Below, one piece after another: positions 7,721 to 18,100 of a stretch of 64,000 bases of DNA; position 1 is the first letter of the stretch, and the number at the start of each line of letters is the position of its first letter. The DNA comes from CADEEN01 sp963740395. Lineage in GTDB: Bacteria; Pseudomonadota; Gammaproteobacteria; Burkholderiales; Burkholderiaceae_C. Made by a program: the position numbers and the translations under genes. Where the stretch lies: positions 1 to 64,000 of the forward strand of contig CAVUEP010000019.1 of assembly GCA_963740395.1 (NCBI GenBank). Direction: 5' to 3'. Below the pieces are notes generated by a model. It was given only the letters and a program-made list of their open reading frames with translations, made no database searches and was not told the origin of the DNA.

Positions 7721-8431
7721 TCAGCGTTGTCCGTCGCACAGTCGATAGCTCAACAATCGTCCCTTGTAGGCCGGAACGCCATCGGCGGCTGGCTGGTCAA
7801 GGCGCTCTTCGTGCTGAAGAAATCCTTCTGACGCCATATGGCGGTTGAACGCGGCACGATTGCTGCGATCGGGATCGACGATCCAGACCAGCGCCCCGGG
7901 CGCGGCATGCCGCGCAATGAACTGCGCCAGCAGCCCTGCGTCGTCGCGTTCGTAGAGCACGTCACTGCCGACGATCAGGTCGAAGCGTCCACTCAATGGC
8001 ACCAAGCCAACGTCGATCGCGTGCTGCGCCTGCGCCGGCGTAGCGCTCCAATGGCCGTGGCGGTACTTCATCAGTGGCAGCGCGTTCAGAATCAAGTTCT
8101 CGGCCAGGAAACTGCCCGCCAGCGGGTGGCAGTCGCTGGCGGTGACGTCGGCCCCGTGACGGTGGCCGACCAGACTCGCCAGCGCCAGACCGCAGCCGAT
8201 CTCGAGCATGCGCTCGCCCGCGCGCACCGGCCGGGCCGCCACGCGCGCGGCCAGCTGCGCCCCCGACGGCCACGGCAAACCAAACAGGGGCCATGCCGCC
8301 GACGAGATGCCCAGACCATCGGCGGCGCCCAGCGGGTCGGCGTACTGGTTGCGGTCCAACAACGAGCGAATCGTCAGCGCAGCGACGCCGGTGACCGTGA
8401 TCTGCTCTTGCTTGGTCTCGTAATCGGGCAT
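7721..8431 (-). CDS. SAM-dependent methyltransferase, Methyltransf_16 / nicotinamide-N-methyltransferase-like
   Basis: A 236-residue class I methyltransferase. Motif I is LEIGCGLALASL, the acidic end of beta-2 is TASDCHP, and the DLIVGSDVLYE block is typical of the METTL21 / Methyltransf_16 group, which methylates protein lysines in eukaryotes. Bacterial members are mostly uncharacterised. The start at 8431 (MPDYE) is the one that fits the family N-terminus. The methyl acceptor is unknown; protein lysine methylation would be an inference from the family. Confidence 0.72.
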   Translation of the reverse strand: MPDYETKQEQITVTGVAALTIRSLLDRNQYADPLGAADGLGISSAAWPLFGLPWPSGAQLAARVAARPVRAGERMLEIGCGLALASLVGHRHGADVTASDCHPLAGSFLAENLILNALPLMKYRHGHWSATPAQAQHAIDVGLVPLSGRFDLIVGSDVLYERDDAGLLAQFIARHAAPGALVWIVDPDRSNRAAFNRHMASEGFLQHEERLDQPAADGVPAYKGRLLSYRLCDGQR

Positions 8432-8502
8432 CGGATGCGAGCGCCCTGCGCTCACGGCGCGGGGCCAGCCCAGGGTGGTGGGGCCCGCACAGTATGAGCG
8501 AT

Positions 8503-8531
8503 CGTGGCGGCGCCGCTCAGGCGCCGCCACG
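8503..8531 (-). terminator. Strong hairpin after the DUF6600-type gene
   Basis: A perfect 12-bp inverted repeat (arms 8503-8514 and 8520-8531, five-base loop) lies 6 bases past the stop of the minus-strand gene at 8538. No U-tract follows on either strand, so it is a Rho-assisted terminator or an RNA-stabilising hairpin rather than a classical intrinsic terminator. Confidence 0.5.
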
Positions 8532-8537
8532 AAGGGC

Positions 8538-10367
8538 TCATTGGTTTTGCTGCTGGCGCAGGTCGCGACGCCGCTCCTGGCCCGGCGGCTTGCGGTCGTC
8601 GTTGTCGTCGTCCCTGGCGCCACGGGCCCGAGCCGGGCGCTCCGCCTGCTGCGGCGCGGCGACCACGGCAGGTTGCACCGCTTGCGCGGGTTGCTGCGGT
8701 GCCGCCACTTGCTGCGGCGGCGCAGCTTGCTGTGGCTGGCGCCGCGACTCGCTGCGGCCGCTGTCCTGCTCGCGTGGCGGGCCACGCCGGTCTTCGCGCT
8801 GCGCTGGCGCGACGCGCGGCTGCGGTGCGTCGCCGCGCCGGTCGGCCAGCGGCGGCCGGCCGCGCGGGGTCTCGTCGCCCGCACCGCGTGCGACACCTGG
8901 CGCGGGCTGCACCGCCGCCTGCGGCGCCGGTGCCACCTTGCCCCATGGCGTGCCGCGCACCGCACCGGGAGCCGCCGGGACGGCGCCGCCCGGCGTGGCG
9001 ATGACGCGCGAAACAGGTGCCGGCGGCGCGATGTTCTGTCCACGGCGACCATTGCCTTGCGCGTCCTGCTGCAGCGGCTGGGTGCGCCAGCGGCTGATCG
9101 TGCGCGCATCCACCGGTGCCACGACCGCGCTGCTGATCGGCTGGCGCTCGCGCAGCACATTCTGCGAGACCACGGTCACGCCGCCGGGCACGCCCTGGTT
9201 CGTGTACATGATCGGTCCCGTGCGCACGGGCTGGTTCGGTTTCGGGTGCCAGCGCCGATACGGCTGGTTGACTCGCGTGACGTAGACGTTGGTCACGTGA
9301 TAGCTCGGCACATAGACATCGCGCGGCGCCAAGGGAATCCAGCCGACCGAAGGTCCGCCACCGATATTGATGCCGATGCTGACGTGCGGGCCGCCGATCC
9401 AGGCCACGAGGGCGGGGGCGTAGACCGGGCGCGCGACATACTGTCCCGGCGCCCAGACCCAGCGCCCGCGCCAGGAGACCCAGCGGCCGTAGTGGAACGG
9501 GGCAAAACCCCAGGGCGCGTTGTCGACCCAGGTCCAGCCCCAGGGCGACACATAGGTCCATTGGCCGTAGCGGTAGGGGGCCCAGCCGGGTTCGACGCGG
9601 TACGGTGTCCAGACCGTGCCGTAGTCGGGATGCTGGCTCCACTCGCCATGGCGGTCGAGATCCTCGGCGCCGGTCATTTCGGGCGACACATAGGCGCGTC
9701 GCTGGGCATCGCGCTCGTCCTGCCGGTCCTGGCTCGCGACCCAATCGGCGAACCGATCGCCCGGCAGCGACGACCAGCTGTAATGCGTGGCACCGCGCTC
9801 GCTCCAGAATTCGGCCCGCTGGCCGGCGTTGAGCTCGAGCGCGCTGTCGCGCGCTTCGAAGCGCATCGCGCCCGCGATGACGCCGCCGAAGCTGCCGTTG
9901 TCTTCCTGGTCGACGCGGTAATGCCCGACACGTAGCGGCTCGAACCGGCCCTCGCGCGTGCTGACGCTGAACTCGCGCGCCGCCTCGCCGTTGCGCAGGC
10001 GCAGCGCGACGCTGCCGTTGTGCAGATGCAGTCGCACCTGGTCGTCGTTGAGCTCGCTGAATTCGATCTCGGTATCGCTGTCCAGGCGCAGCGTGGTCGA
10101 TCCGATCTGCAGCTCCACACGTGCGTCACGTTCGGCCGAGAGGCGGTCGCCGCCGGTCACGGGCCGGTTGCGCCGCGCGGCGATCCACTCGCCCTGCTCG
10201 GTATCGAAGATCCACACGGTGCCCTGGACCTCGGCAATGCGGCCGACGCGGCCCGGCGGGTCGGCCCAGGCTGCGGCACTGGCCAGCAGCGCGGCGGCGG
10301 CCACGCTGAACGCGGCAAGGTGGTTGAACAGGGTGCGGGCGGTGGGAAGGCTGACGCCTGTTTGCAT
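8538..10367 (-). CDS. Secreted FecR/DUF6600-type protein with long Pro/Gln/Arg-rich tail
   Basis: A 609-residue exported protein. A signal peptide ending in AWA is followed by a FecR-like beta domain (about residues 40-190) with the pattern RIAEVQGTVWI and GDRLSAERDARVEL. Aromatic Trp/Tyr/Gly repeats (about 235-400, such as WTPYRVEPGWAPYRYGQW and WGWTWVDNAPWGFAPFHYG) are typical of DUF6600 proteins. The last 200 residues are low complexity, rich in Pro, Gln, Ala and Arg. The start at 10367 is preceded by GAGGAGC; upstream in-frame sequence is not signal-like. The function is unknown, with a cell-envelope location most likely. It is transcribed alone, with a hairpin after the stop. Confidence 0.75.
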   Translation of the reverse strand: MQTGVSLPTARTLFNHLAAFSVAAAALLASAAAWADPPGRVGRIAEVQGTVWIFDTEQGEWIAARRNRPVTGGDRLSAERDARVELQIGSTTLRLDSDTEIEFSELNDDQVRLHLHNGSVALRLRNGEAAREFSVSTREGRFEPLRVGHYRVDQEDNGSFGGVIAGAMRFEARDSALELNAGQRAEFWSERGATHYSWSSLPGDRFADWVASQDRQDERDAQRRAYVSPEMTGAEDLDRHGEWSQHPDYGTVWTPYRVEPGWAPYRYGQWTYVSPWGWTWVDNAPWGFAPFHYGRWVSWRGRWVWAPGQYVARPVYAPALVAWIGGPHVSIGINIGGGPSVGWIPLAPRDVYVPSYHVTNVYVTRVNQPYRRWHPKPNQPVRTGPIMYTNQGVPGGVTVVSQNVLRERQPISSAVVAPVDARTISRWRTQPLQQDAQGNGRRGQNIAPPAPVSRVIATPGGAVPAAPGAVRGTPWGKVAPAPQAAVQPAPGVARGAGDETPRGRPPLADRRGDAPQPRVAPAQREDRRGPPREQDSGRSESRRQPQQAAPPQQVAAPQQPAQAVQPAVVAAPQQAERPARARGARDDDNDDRKPPGQERRRDLRQQQNQ

Positions 10368-10469
10368 GATGGTGCTCCTCTGCGACGCCGATTCAGCGGC
10401 GCCTGCCAGCCTGTACAACGGCCCCGCCCGCCCTGCGGCTGACCACTTCACATCGCTTTACAGACCGAT

Positions 10470-11008
10470 TCAGTCCTCGGCCGCCCCGTCAAGGTCGGGA
10501 AACAGCACGCTGGTGAAGCCAAACTGCGTCAAGTCACGCATCCGCGTCGGGTACAGGCGACCGATCAGGTGGTCGACCTCATGTTGCACCACACGCGCAT
10601 GAAAGCCGTCGGCCTCGCGCTCGATCGCCTGCCCGCGCGGATCGACGCCTGCGGTAGCGGATGCGCGCGAAGCGCGGCACCATGCCACGCAGGCCCGGCA
10701 CCGAGAGGCAGCCCTCCCAACCGTCTTCCTCCTGCGGCCCGAGCGCTTCGATCACGGGGTTGATGAGCACCGTGTGCGGCACGGGCGGCGCGTCAGGGTA
10801 GCGCGCGTTGTGCGAGAAGCCGAAGATCACCACTTGCAGGTTCTCACCGATCTGCGGTGCGGCCAGGCCGGCGCCGTTGGCGGCCTCCATGGTGTCGAAC
10901 ATGTCGGCAATCAGGCCATGCAGGGCCGGCGTGTCGAACGCCGCGCACCGGCTCGGCCACGCGCAGCAGGCGGGCGTCACCCATCTTCAGGATCTCGCGA
11001 ACGGTCAT
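10470..11008 (-). CDS. def: Peptide deformylase (two indels)
   Basis: Removes the formyl group from the N-terminal Met of new proteins. All three metal-site motifs are present: GAGLAAPQIG, EGCLSVPG with the Cys ligand, and QHEVDH with the two His ligands and the catalytic Glu. The start is the ATG at 11006-11008 (MTVREILKMGD in frame). The frame is broken by one extra base near 10941, between MTVREI and FDTPALHG, and by another near 10652, between RIRYR and GVDPRGQAIE. Removing both gives 178 codons plus stop, a normal length. The gene is essential, so sequence errors are the likely explanation. Confidence 0.88.
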
Positions 11009-11050
11009 GCTCGGCAGCTCAAGCGCCTCGTGGGCCGGGGGTTGATTCCA

Positions 11051-11965
11051 TCATGCCGCCCGCCACAGCCACGCCGCGCCGCGCACGCCGGACGAGTCGC
11101 CGTGCAGCGCGGGCTTGAGCGGCGTGTGAACCAGGTCCGAAAACACATGCGAACCCCAGCGCGAGGGCACCATGGCGAACAGCTCGCCCACGTTGCTGAG
11201 CCCCCCGCCGAGCACGACCACATCGGGGTCGAGCACATTGATCACCTGGGCCAGCGCGCGCGCCAGACGCTCGACGTAACGGTCCAGGCTGGCCTGCGCC
11301 GCCACGTCACCAGCGCGCGCGGCGGCGACGATGGCGCGCGCGTCCATGTCCGCACCGCCATGGCGCATGTGGTCTGCAGCCAGCCCCGGGCCGCTGAGCA
11401 CGGTTTCGTTGCACGCACCGCGGCCACACCAGCAATGCGTCGAGGGCACGCCACGGTCTTCGAGCAAACGCGGCGCCGGGTTGTGGCCCCACTCGCCGGC
11501 GATGCCGTGCGCGCCCGACCAGGCGCGGCCGTCGATGGCGATGCCCGCGCCGACGCCGGTGCCCAGAATCGCCGCGAAGACGATCCGCGCGCCCTGGCCG
11601 GCACCGTCGACAGCCTCGCTGACCGCCAGGCAGTTGGCATCGTTGTCCACGCGCACCGGACGGTGCAGGAAACGCGACAGGTCGCGGTCGAGCGCGCGGC
11701 CGTTGAGCATGGTCGTGTTGGCGCCCTTGACCACCCCGGTGGCCGGCGACAGGCAGCCGGGAATGCCCACACCGAGCGGCAACGCCTGCACACCGAGCTC
11801 GGCTTCCGCCCGCGCGACCAGCTCGCCGATGGCGCCGAGCAAGGCGTCGTAGTCGGTGGGCGTGGCGATGCGCTCGCGCAGCAGGAAGCGGCCGTCATCG
11901 GGGGACAGTGCGGCGACCTCGATCTTGGTGCCGCCGAGGTCGATACCGAGCAAGGGTTGGGTCAT
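11051..11965 (-). CDS. ROK-family sugar kinase (fructokinase/N-acetylglucosamine kinase type)
   Basis: A 304-residue ROK protein: ATP-site GIDLGGTKIEV at the start, DNDANC with the catalytic Asp, GTGVGAGI, GEWGH, and the zinc-binding CWCGRGACNET segment that marks ROK kinases such as Mak and NagK. It phosphorylates a hexose; whether fructose, glucose or N-acetylglucosamine is preferred cannot be told from sequence. Its ATG overlaps the stop of ligA (ATGA at 11962-11965), so it is translationally coupled to DNA ligase, an arrangement of convenience rather than pathway. Confidence 0.85.
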   Translation of the reverse strand: MTQPLLGIDLGGTKIEVAALSPDDGRFLLRERIATPTDYDALLGAIGELVARAEAELGVQALPLGVGIPGCLSPATGVVKGANTTMLNGRALDRDLSRFLHRPVRVDNDANCLAVSEAVDGAGQGARIVFAAILGTGVGAGIAIDGRAWSGAHGIAGEWGHNPAPRLLEDRGVPSTHCWCGRGACNETVLSGPGLAADHMRHGGADMDARAIVAAARAGDVAAQASLDRYVERLARALAQVINVLDPDVVVLGGGLSNVGELFAMVPSRWGSHVFSDLVHTPLKPALHGDSSGVRGAAWLWRAA

Positions 11966-14006
11966 GGCGCAGGCAGCAGTTTAAGCAAGGCGGCTTCGTC
12001 AATGACGGCCACACCGAGGTCGCGCGCCTTGTCGAGCTTGCTGCCCGCCTCGGCGCCCGCGACGACGAAGTGCGTCTTCTTCGACACCGAGCCCGCGACC
12101 TTGCCACCGGCGGCCTCGATCAACGCCTTGGCCTCGTCGCGCGCCAGCGTGGGCAGCGTGCCGGTGAGCACGAAGGTCTGGCCCGCCAGCGGCTTGGGCG
12201 ACAGGTCACCTTCGCCCTCATCTTCAGGCCACTGCACGCCGGCCGCACGCAACTGCTCGACCACTTCACGGTTGTGCGGCTGCGCGAAGAAAGTGTGCAG
12301 GCTTTGGGCCACCACCGGACCGACGTCGCTGACCGCCAGCAACTGCGGCACCTCCGCATCCATCAGGCGATCGAGGGCGCCGAAATGTTGGGCCAGGTCC
12401 TTGGCTGTGGCCTCGCCGACCTGGCGGATGCCCAGCGCATACAGGAACCGCGCCAGGGTCGTGTGCTTGCTTTTCTCGATCGCGGCCACCAGATTGGCCG
12501 CGCTCTTGGCCGCCATGCGATCGAGCTCGGCCAGCGCCGTGACGCCTAGCTTGTACAGGTCGGGCAGGGTGCGGATCACGCCGCCATCGACAAGCTGGTC
12601 GACGAGCTTGTCGCCCAGGCCCTCGATGTCCATCGCGCGCCGGCCGGCAAAGTGCAGCAGCGCCTGCTTGCGCTGCGCCGGGCAGAACAGGCCGCCGCTG
12701 CAACGGTGGTCGATGCCGCCCTTCTCGCGCACGATCGCACTGCCACACACCGGGCAGGCGCCAGGCATGCGGAAATTGGCGACATAGGCAGTGCGCGCAC
12801 CCGGTGCGTCGACAACGCGGCCGACGACTTCGGGAATCACGTCGCCGGCACGCCGCACGATCACGATGTCGCCGACGCGCACGTCCTTGCGCCGCAACTC
12901 GACCTCGTTGTGCAGCGTGGCGTTGCTGACCGTGGTGCCGCCGACGAACACCGGCTCGAGCTTGGCCACCGGCGTCAGCTTGCCGGTGCGCCCGACCTGG
13001 ATGTCGATGCCCTGCAGCCGCGTCTGTTGTTCCTGCGCCGGGTACTTGTGCGCCACTGCCCAGCGCGGCTCGCGTGACACGAAGCCGAGCTGCTGCTGCA
13101 GCGCACGGCTGTCGACCTTGTAGACCACGCCGTCGATGTCGAACGGCAGCGCATCGCGCAGCGCCGCGATGCGGCGGTGAAAGTCGACCAACCCGGCCGC
13201 ACCCTGCACGACGGCGCGCTCGGCATTCACGGGCAGACCCATGCCGGCCAACGCGTCGAGCGTGGCGCTGTGCGTGGCCGGCAACGTCCCAGCCCTGCAC
13301 CTCACCGACCCCATAGGCGAAGAAGCTCAGCGGCCGCTGCGCGGCGATCGCCGGATCGAGCTGACGCACCGCGCCGGCGGCGGCATTGCGCGGGTTGACG
13401 AAGGTCTTCTCGCCGCGCTCGCGCTGGCGCGCGTTCAGCGCCTCGAAGTCGTCGCGGCGGATGTAGACCTCGCCGCGCACTTCGAGCACCGGCGCCTCGC
13501 AGTCGCGCAGCCGCAACCCGATGGCGCCGATGGTGCGGATGTTCTGCGTCACGTCCTCGCCGGTCTCGCCATCGCCGCGCGTCGCCGCCTGGACCAGCAT
13601 GCCGCGCTCGTAGCGCAGGTTGATCGCCAGGCCATCGAACTTGAGTTCGCAGGCATAGGCCAACGCCGGCGCGTCGGCCGGCAGACCCAACTCGCGCCGG
13701 ATGCGCGCGTCGAACGCCTCGGCGCCACCCGCAGTGGTGTCGGTTTCGGTGCGAATCGACAGCATCGGCACGCGCATGGCGTACCGGCGCGAAGCCGTCG
13801 AGCACGGTACCCAGGATGCGCTGCGTCGGCGAGTCGGCGCTGAGCAGCTCCGGATGCGCCGCTTCGATCGCCTGCAGCTCCTGGAACAGCTTGTCGTACT
13901 CGGCGTCGGGGATTTCCGGCGCATCGAGCACGTAGTAGCGGTGCGCATGGTGGTTCAGCGCATGCCGCAACTCGCCTGCCCGCCGTGCCGGGTCCACCGC
14001 CGTCAC
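11962..14006 (-). CDS. ligA: NAD-dependent DNA ligase (two indels)
   Basis: Seals nicks in replication and repair using NAD. The order of domains is normal: Ia domain with the HRYYVLD motif, adenylation domain with the active-site Lys in ELKFDGLAI, OB-fold, four-Cys zinc finger (CPVCG ... C ... FCPAQ), helix-hairpin-helix region, and C-terminal BRCT (GQTFVLTGTLP). It starts with GTG at 14006, overlapping the zipA stop as GTGA. Extra bases near 13780 (after FAPVRHA) and 13293 (within WDVPATHSA) break the frame; removing both gives 680 residues, the usual length. The gene is essential, so these are probably sequence errors. Confidence 0.92.
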
Positions 14007-15043
14007 TGGAACAATCGCCGCGCCACCGGCGAGCCCGCCGCCATGTCGCGCGACTCCAATGCGCGATAGAGTTTCGTCAGCTCCTCGGCAATCGCCGCAA
14101 ATTGCTGCAGCGTGATCGGCTGGCCCTCGTCGTCGACGGCCGTCGCGTCCATGTCATCGGCCAGCGCACGGATCGCCTGGTGCCAGGCGGCGAAGGGTTC
14201 TGCGCTCTCAGGCGTCTGCGGCCACGTCAAGCGTCAGCGACAGCTCACGCACGGCGGCCATGGCCGCGTCGTCGGCCAGTGCGGCCTGGGCATCGAAGGA
14301 CAGCGTCAGCAGCGGCGGCGCGCCCTCTTCCGTCGAAGCCAACACCATGCGCCCGGCCAGCGCGCCGGGCACGAAGCCGTGGCGCTGCGCGCATTGCTGG
14401 ATGTAGCCCACGCGACCAGGCCACCGAGTTGGCGCGCAGCACGACCAGCAGCGTGGCATCGTGCGGGTTGGCGAAGGCATCGAGCTCGCGCGCGCGCGCC
14501 ACCACGTCGAGCATGTCGGGGAAGTCGGGCATCGCGCCGATGGCGTCGGCGAAGGCCTGCACCTTCTGCACGAACTCGGAGTACTCGATCTCGTTGAGCG
14601 CGCCGCTGCGGTTGGCCAGCTGCACGCCCGCCTGCAATTCGCCGTAGCGCTGGCCGGCTACGAGCGCTTCCCATTCGCCGCTGTCTCGGCGTTCAGGCCC
14701 TCGATCAGGAACGGCTTGCCGCCGGCGCGGCGCGAGGCGGGCAGGTGCGACAGCAGCATGTCGCCGCTGACGGGCGCTTCGAGCGCCAAGCGTGGCGATG
14801 GCGTCGATCAAGGCGTCGACGCGCGGCGGCGCCTCGGCGCGTCAGCGGCCGGCAGCGTCGCGGGCGCCGCGCCCGCTGCGGGCATGCTGCCCAGCGACGG
14901 CTCGACACGCTGCGCCGCGCCGGCCGCGCGACATCGGCCAGCGCGCGGCGCGGCCGCTGGCGCCAGGTGCTCCACAAGCCATGTGCTGCCAGCGCGGCAA
15001 GCACCAACACAGCGACAAGTACCAGTGCGGCGGTCAGGCTCAT
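14003..15043 (-). CDS. zipA: Cell division protein ZipA (several indels)
   Basis: An N-terminal membrane anchor (MSLTAALVLVAVLVLAALAAHG, start 15043) is followed by a variable linker and the C-terminal FtsZ-binding domain. That domain is recognisable in pieces: GEWEALVAGQRYGELQAGVQL, the block ending DMLDVVARARELDAFANPHDA, then VGYIQQCAQRHGFVPGALAGRM, and LSLTLDV joined by an indel near 14217 to PQTPESAEPFAAWHQAI, ending AGSPVARRLF. ZipA tethers FtsZ to the membrane and bundles protofilaments. Indels fall near 14217, 14412, 14680 and in the linker. Its place between smc and ligA is the standard betaproteobacterial order. Confidence 0.8.
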
Positions 15044-15130
15044 GGGCGAATGTTAGCGGCTAACCCCCTGCGCAGGCGACGTCGCGGCCGATTCTCGCGC
15101 CCGGACGTCAGAGCCCGGACAGACTGGCGC

Positions 15131-18100
15131 TCACGCGGCCTCGGCCAGGGTCACGGCCGCGTCCATGTCGACCGCCACGATGCGCGAGACGCCCTGCTCC
15201 TGCATCGTCACGCCGATCAGCTGGCGCGCCATCTCCATCGCGATCTTGTTGTGGCTGATGAACAGGAACTGCGTGGCCTGGCTCATCTCCGTGACCAGCT
15301 TCGTATAGCGCTCGGTGTTGGCGTCGTCCAGCGGCGCGTCGACCTCGTCGAGCAGGCAGAACGGCGCCGGGTTGAGCTGGAAGATCGCGAACACCAGCGC
15401 GATGGCCGTCAGCGCCTTCTCGCCGCCCGAGAGCAGGTGGATGGTGCTGTTCTTCTTGCCCGGCGGTTGCGCCATCACCTGCACGCCGGCGTCGAGGATC
15501 TCGTCGCCGGTCATCACCAGCCTGGCCGTGCCGCCGCCGAACAGCACGGGGAACATGCGGCCGAAATGCTCGTTGACCTGGTTGAAGGTCTGCGCCAGCA
15601 ACTCGCGCGTTTCGAGGTCGATCTTGTGGATCGCGCCCTCCAGCGTGGCGATCGCCTCGGCCAGGTCCGCGTTCTGCGCGTCGAGGAAGGTCTTGCGTTC
15701 GCGCGACGTGGTCAACTCCTCGAGCGCGGCCATGTTCACTGCGCCCAGCGCGGCGATCGCCTGGTTGACGCGGTCGATGTCGGCCTGCAGGCCCTGCAGC
15801 CTGACGCCACCGTCGCTGATCGATTGCGCCAGCGCCGCCATGTCGACCTGCGCCGCGGTGAGCTGCTCGAGGTATTGCGCGCCGCCGAGCGAGGCCGCCT
15901 GTTCTTCCAGCTGCAGTTTCGTGATCTTCTCGCGCAGCGGCTCCAGACCGCGTTCGGTCGTCAGGCGCTGCTCGTCCAGGCCGCGCAGCTTGGCGCTCAG
16001 ATCGTCGTACTGGCTGCGCTGCGCAGACAACTCGCCCTCGCGCTGGAGCTTGTGCGCCAGGGCGGTCTGCAACCCGGCCTGGGCGACGGCGTCGTCCAGC
16101 GTCGCCAGTTCGGCCTGCAACTGCTGCGCGGCCCGGGCGTTGCCGGCCACCTGCTCGGCGGCGGTGTCGATCGCGCGCTGCAACTCGGCACGCCGCGCCG
16201 CCAGCGTGCGCGACTGGAACATCGCCTCCTGCGCCTGCCGCTCCAATGCCCGGTGCTGCTCGCGTGCAGCGCTGAGCGTGCGCTCGGCGGCGATCACGGC
16301 CTCGTCGAGCTCGGCATGGCGTTCCTGCGTGACGCCGAGCTGCATGTCCAGGTCCTCGAAGCCGGCCTCGGCCACGGCACGGCGCTCGGTCAGTGCTTCG
16401 AGCTGGGCGTCGATCTCGGCCAGCTCTGCGTCGAGCTGGCTGCTGCGCGCCTGCGTCGCCTCGGCCAGCTGCGTCAGGCGCATCAGCTCGACCTGCATCT
16501 GGTGGGCGCGGGTCTGCGCCTCGGCGGCCTCGTTGCGCAGCGCGGTCAGCCTGATCGAGCCCTCGGTGTAGGCGGCTTCAGCGCGCACCAGCGCGCTGCG
16601 CGCCTCGTCGGCGATCAGGGCCTGCGCACGCAGTTGGCGCTCGAGGTTCTCGATCTCCTGCGAGCGCGCCAGCATGCCGGCCTGCTCGCTGTCGGGGGCG
16701 TAGAAGCTCACCGCGAACTGCGACACCGCGTGGCCGTCGCGGGTCATGATGACCTCGCCGTGGGTGAGCTTGCCGCGATTGGCCAGCGCCTCGTCCAGGG
16801 TCGACGCGGTGTAGACGCCTTCGAGCCAGTCGTTGAGCAGGGCCTGCAGCCCGGCGTCGCCCAGGCGCAGCAGCTCGGAGAGTCGCGGCAAGGTCTGGTG
16901 TGTGCTGGCGATGCCGGCCGCGGGCTTGGTATAGAAGGCCAGCTTGGCGGGCGGCGCATCGGTAGCGAACGCGCGCACGGTCTCGACGCGACCCACCTCG
17001 AGCGCGTTCATGCGTTCGCGCAACGCGGCTTCGAGCGCGGTCTCCCAGCCGGCCTCGATGTGCACCTGGGTCCACAGCCCCTTCAGGCTGTCCAGGCCAT
17101 GCTTGGCCAGCCATGGCTTCAATTTGCCCTCGGTCTGCACCTTCTCCTGCAGCGCACGCAGCGCGTCCAGGCGGGCGCTGATCTCGGCCAGTCGCGTCGC
17201 CTCGCGGTGGGCCGCCTGCTGCTGCGCGCGGCGTTGCTCGTCGAGCGCCGGCAGTTCGGTCGTCAGCGCCTCGAGCCGGGCCGCGCTGTGGGCATGCGTC
17301 TCGTCGGCCTGGCCGCTGGACGACTTCAGCCCCGCCAGACGCGCCGTGTCGGGCGCGCTCAGCCCTTCGCGTTCGCCGACCAGCTTTTCGCGCCGGCCCT
17401 GCAGCGAGCGCGACTGCTCGTCGACGTTGCGGCTGTCGGCCGCGAGCAGCTGGATCTGCTGCTGCACTTCGGCCACCTTGTTGCGTTGGTCATTGCTGCG
17501 CGCCTGCGCCGCGCGCAGGCCATCTTCCAGCGCCGGATGCTGGGCCGCCTGCTCCTCGCCTTGCGCGGCGAGCAATTCGACCTGTTCTTCGGCGGCCGCG
17601 ATCTGCTCCGCGGCAGCCGCCAATTCGGCGCTGGCGTCGGCGCTGCGTTGCTGCCACGACGTGTCCTGCGCCTGCAACTCGGCGATGCGCTGCATCGCGC
17701 GCTGGCGGCTGTCGACGACGTAGCGGATGCGCTCTTCGAGTTTGCTGACCTCGAGCGCCGCATCGGCCAGCAGGCCCTGCGCACTGTGCAGGCCATCGCC
17801 GGCCTGGTAGTGCGCCTGGCGCACGGTCTCGAGCTCGGACTCGACCTGGCGCAACTGGGCGATTCGCTCCTCGAGCGCCACCGCCGCCGCGGCGGCCGCC
17901 TTCTTCACGCGCTCCTCTTCGCTGGCGGCATCGCGGTGCCGCAGGAACCACAGCTGGTGCAGCTTGAGCGCACCTTCGTCCTGCAGCCCCCGGTAGCGCT
18001 GCGCCACCTCGGCCTGCGCCTCGAGCTTGTCGAGGTTGGCGTTGAGCTCGCGCAGGATGTCTTCGACGCGGGTGATGTTCTCGCGCGTGTCCTTGAGGCG

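Noticed and set aside
8475..9935. A 486-codon plus-strand frame opposite the DUF6600-type gene
   Set aside because: Arg/Ala-rich shadow with no start context; the minus strand has a signal peptide and family repeats.
14003..14230. A separate 75-codon gene between zipA and ligA starting with TTG
   Set aside because: Its sequence is the end of the ZipA FtsZ-binding domain, displaced by one extra base near 14217.
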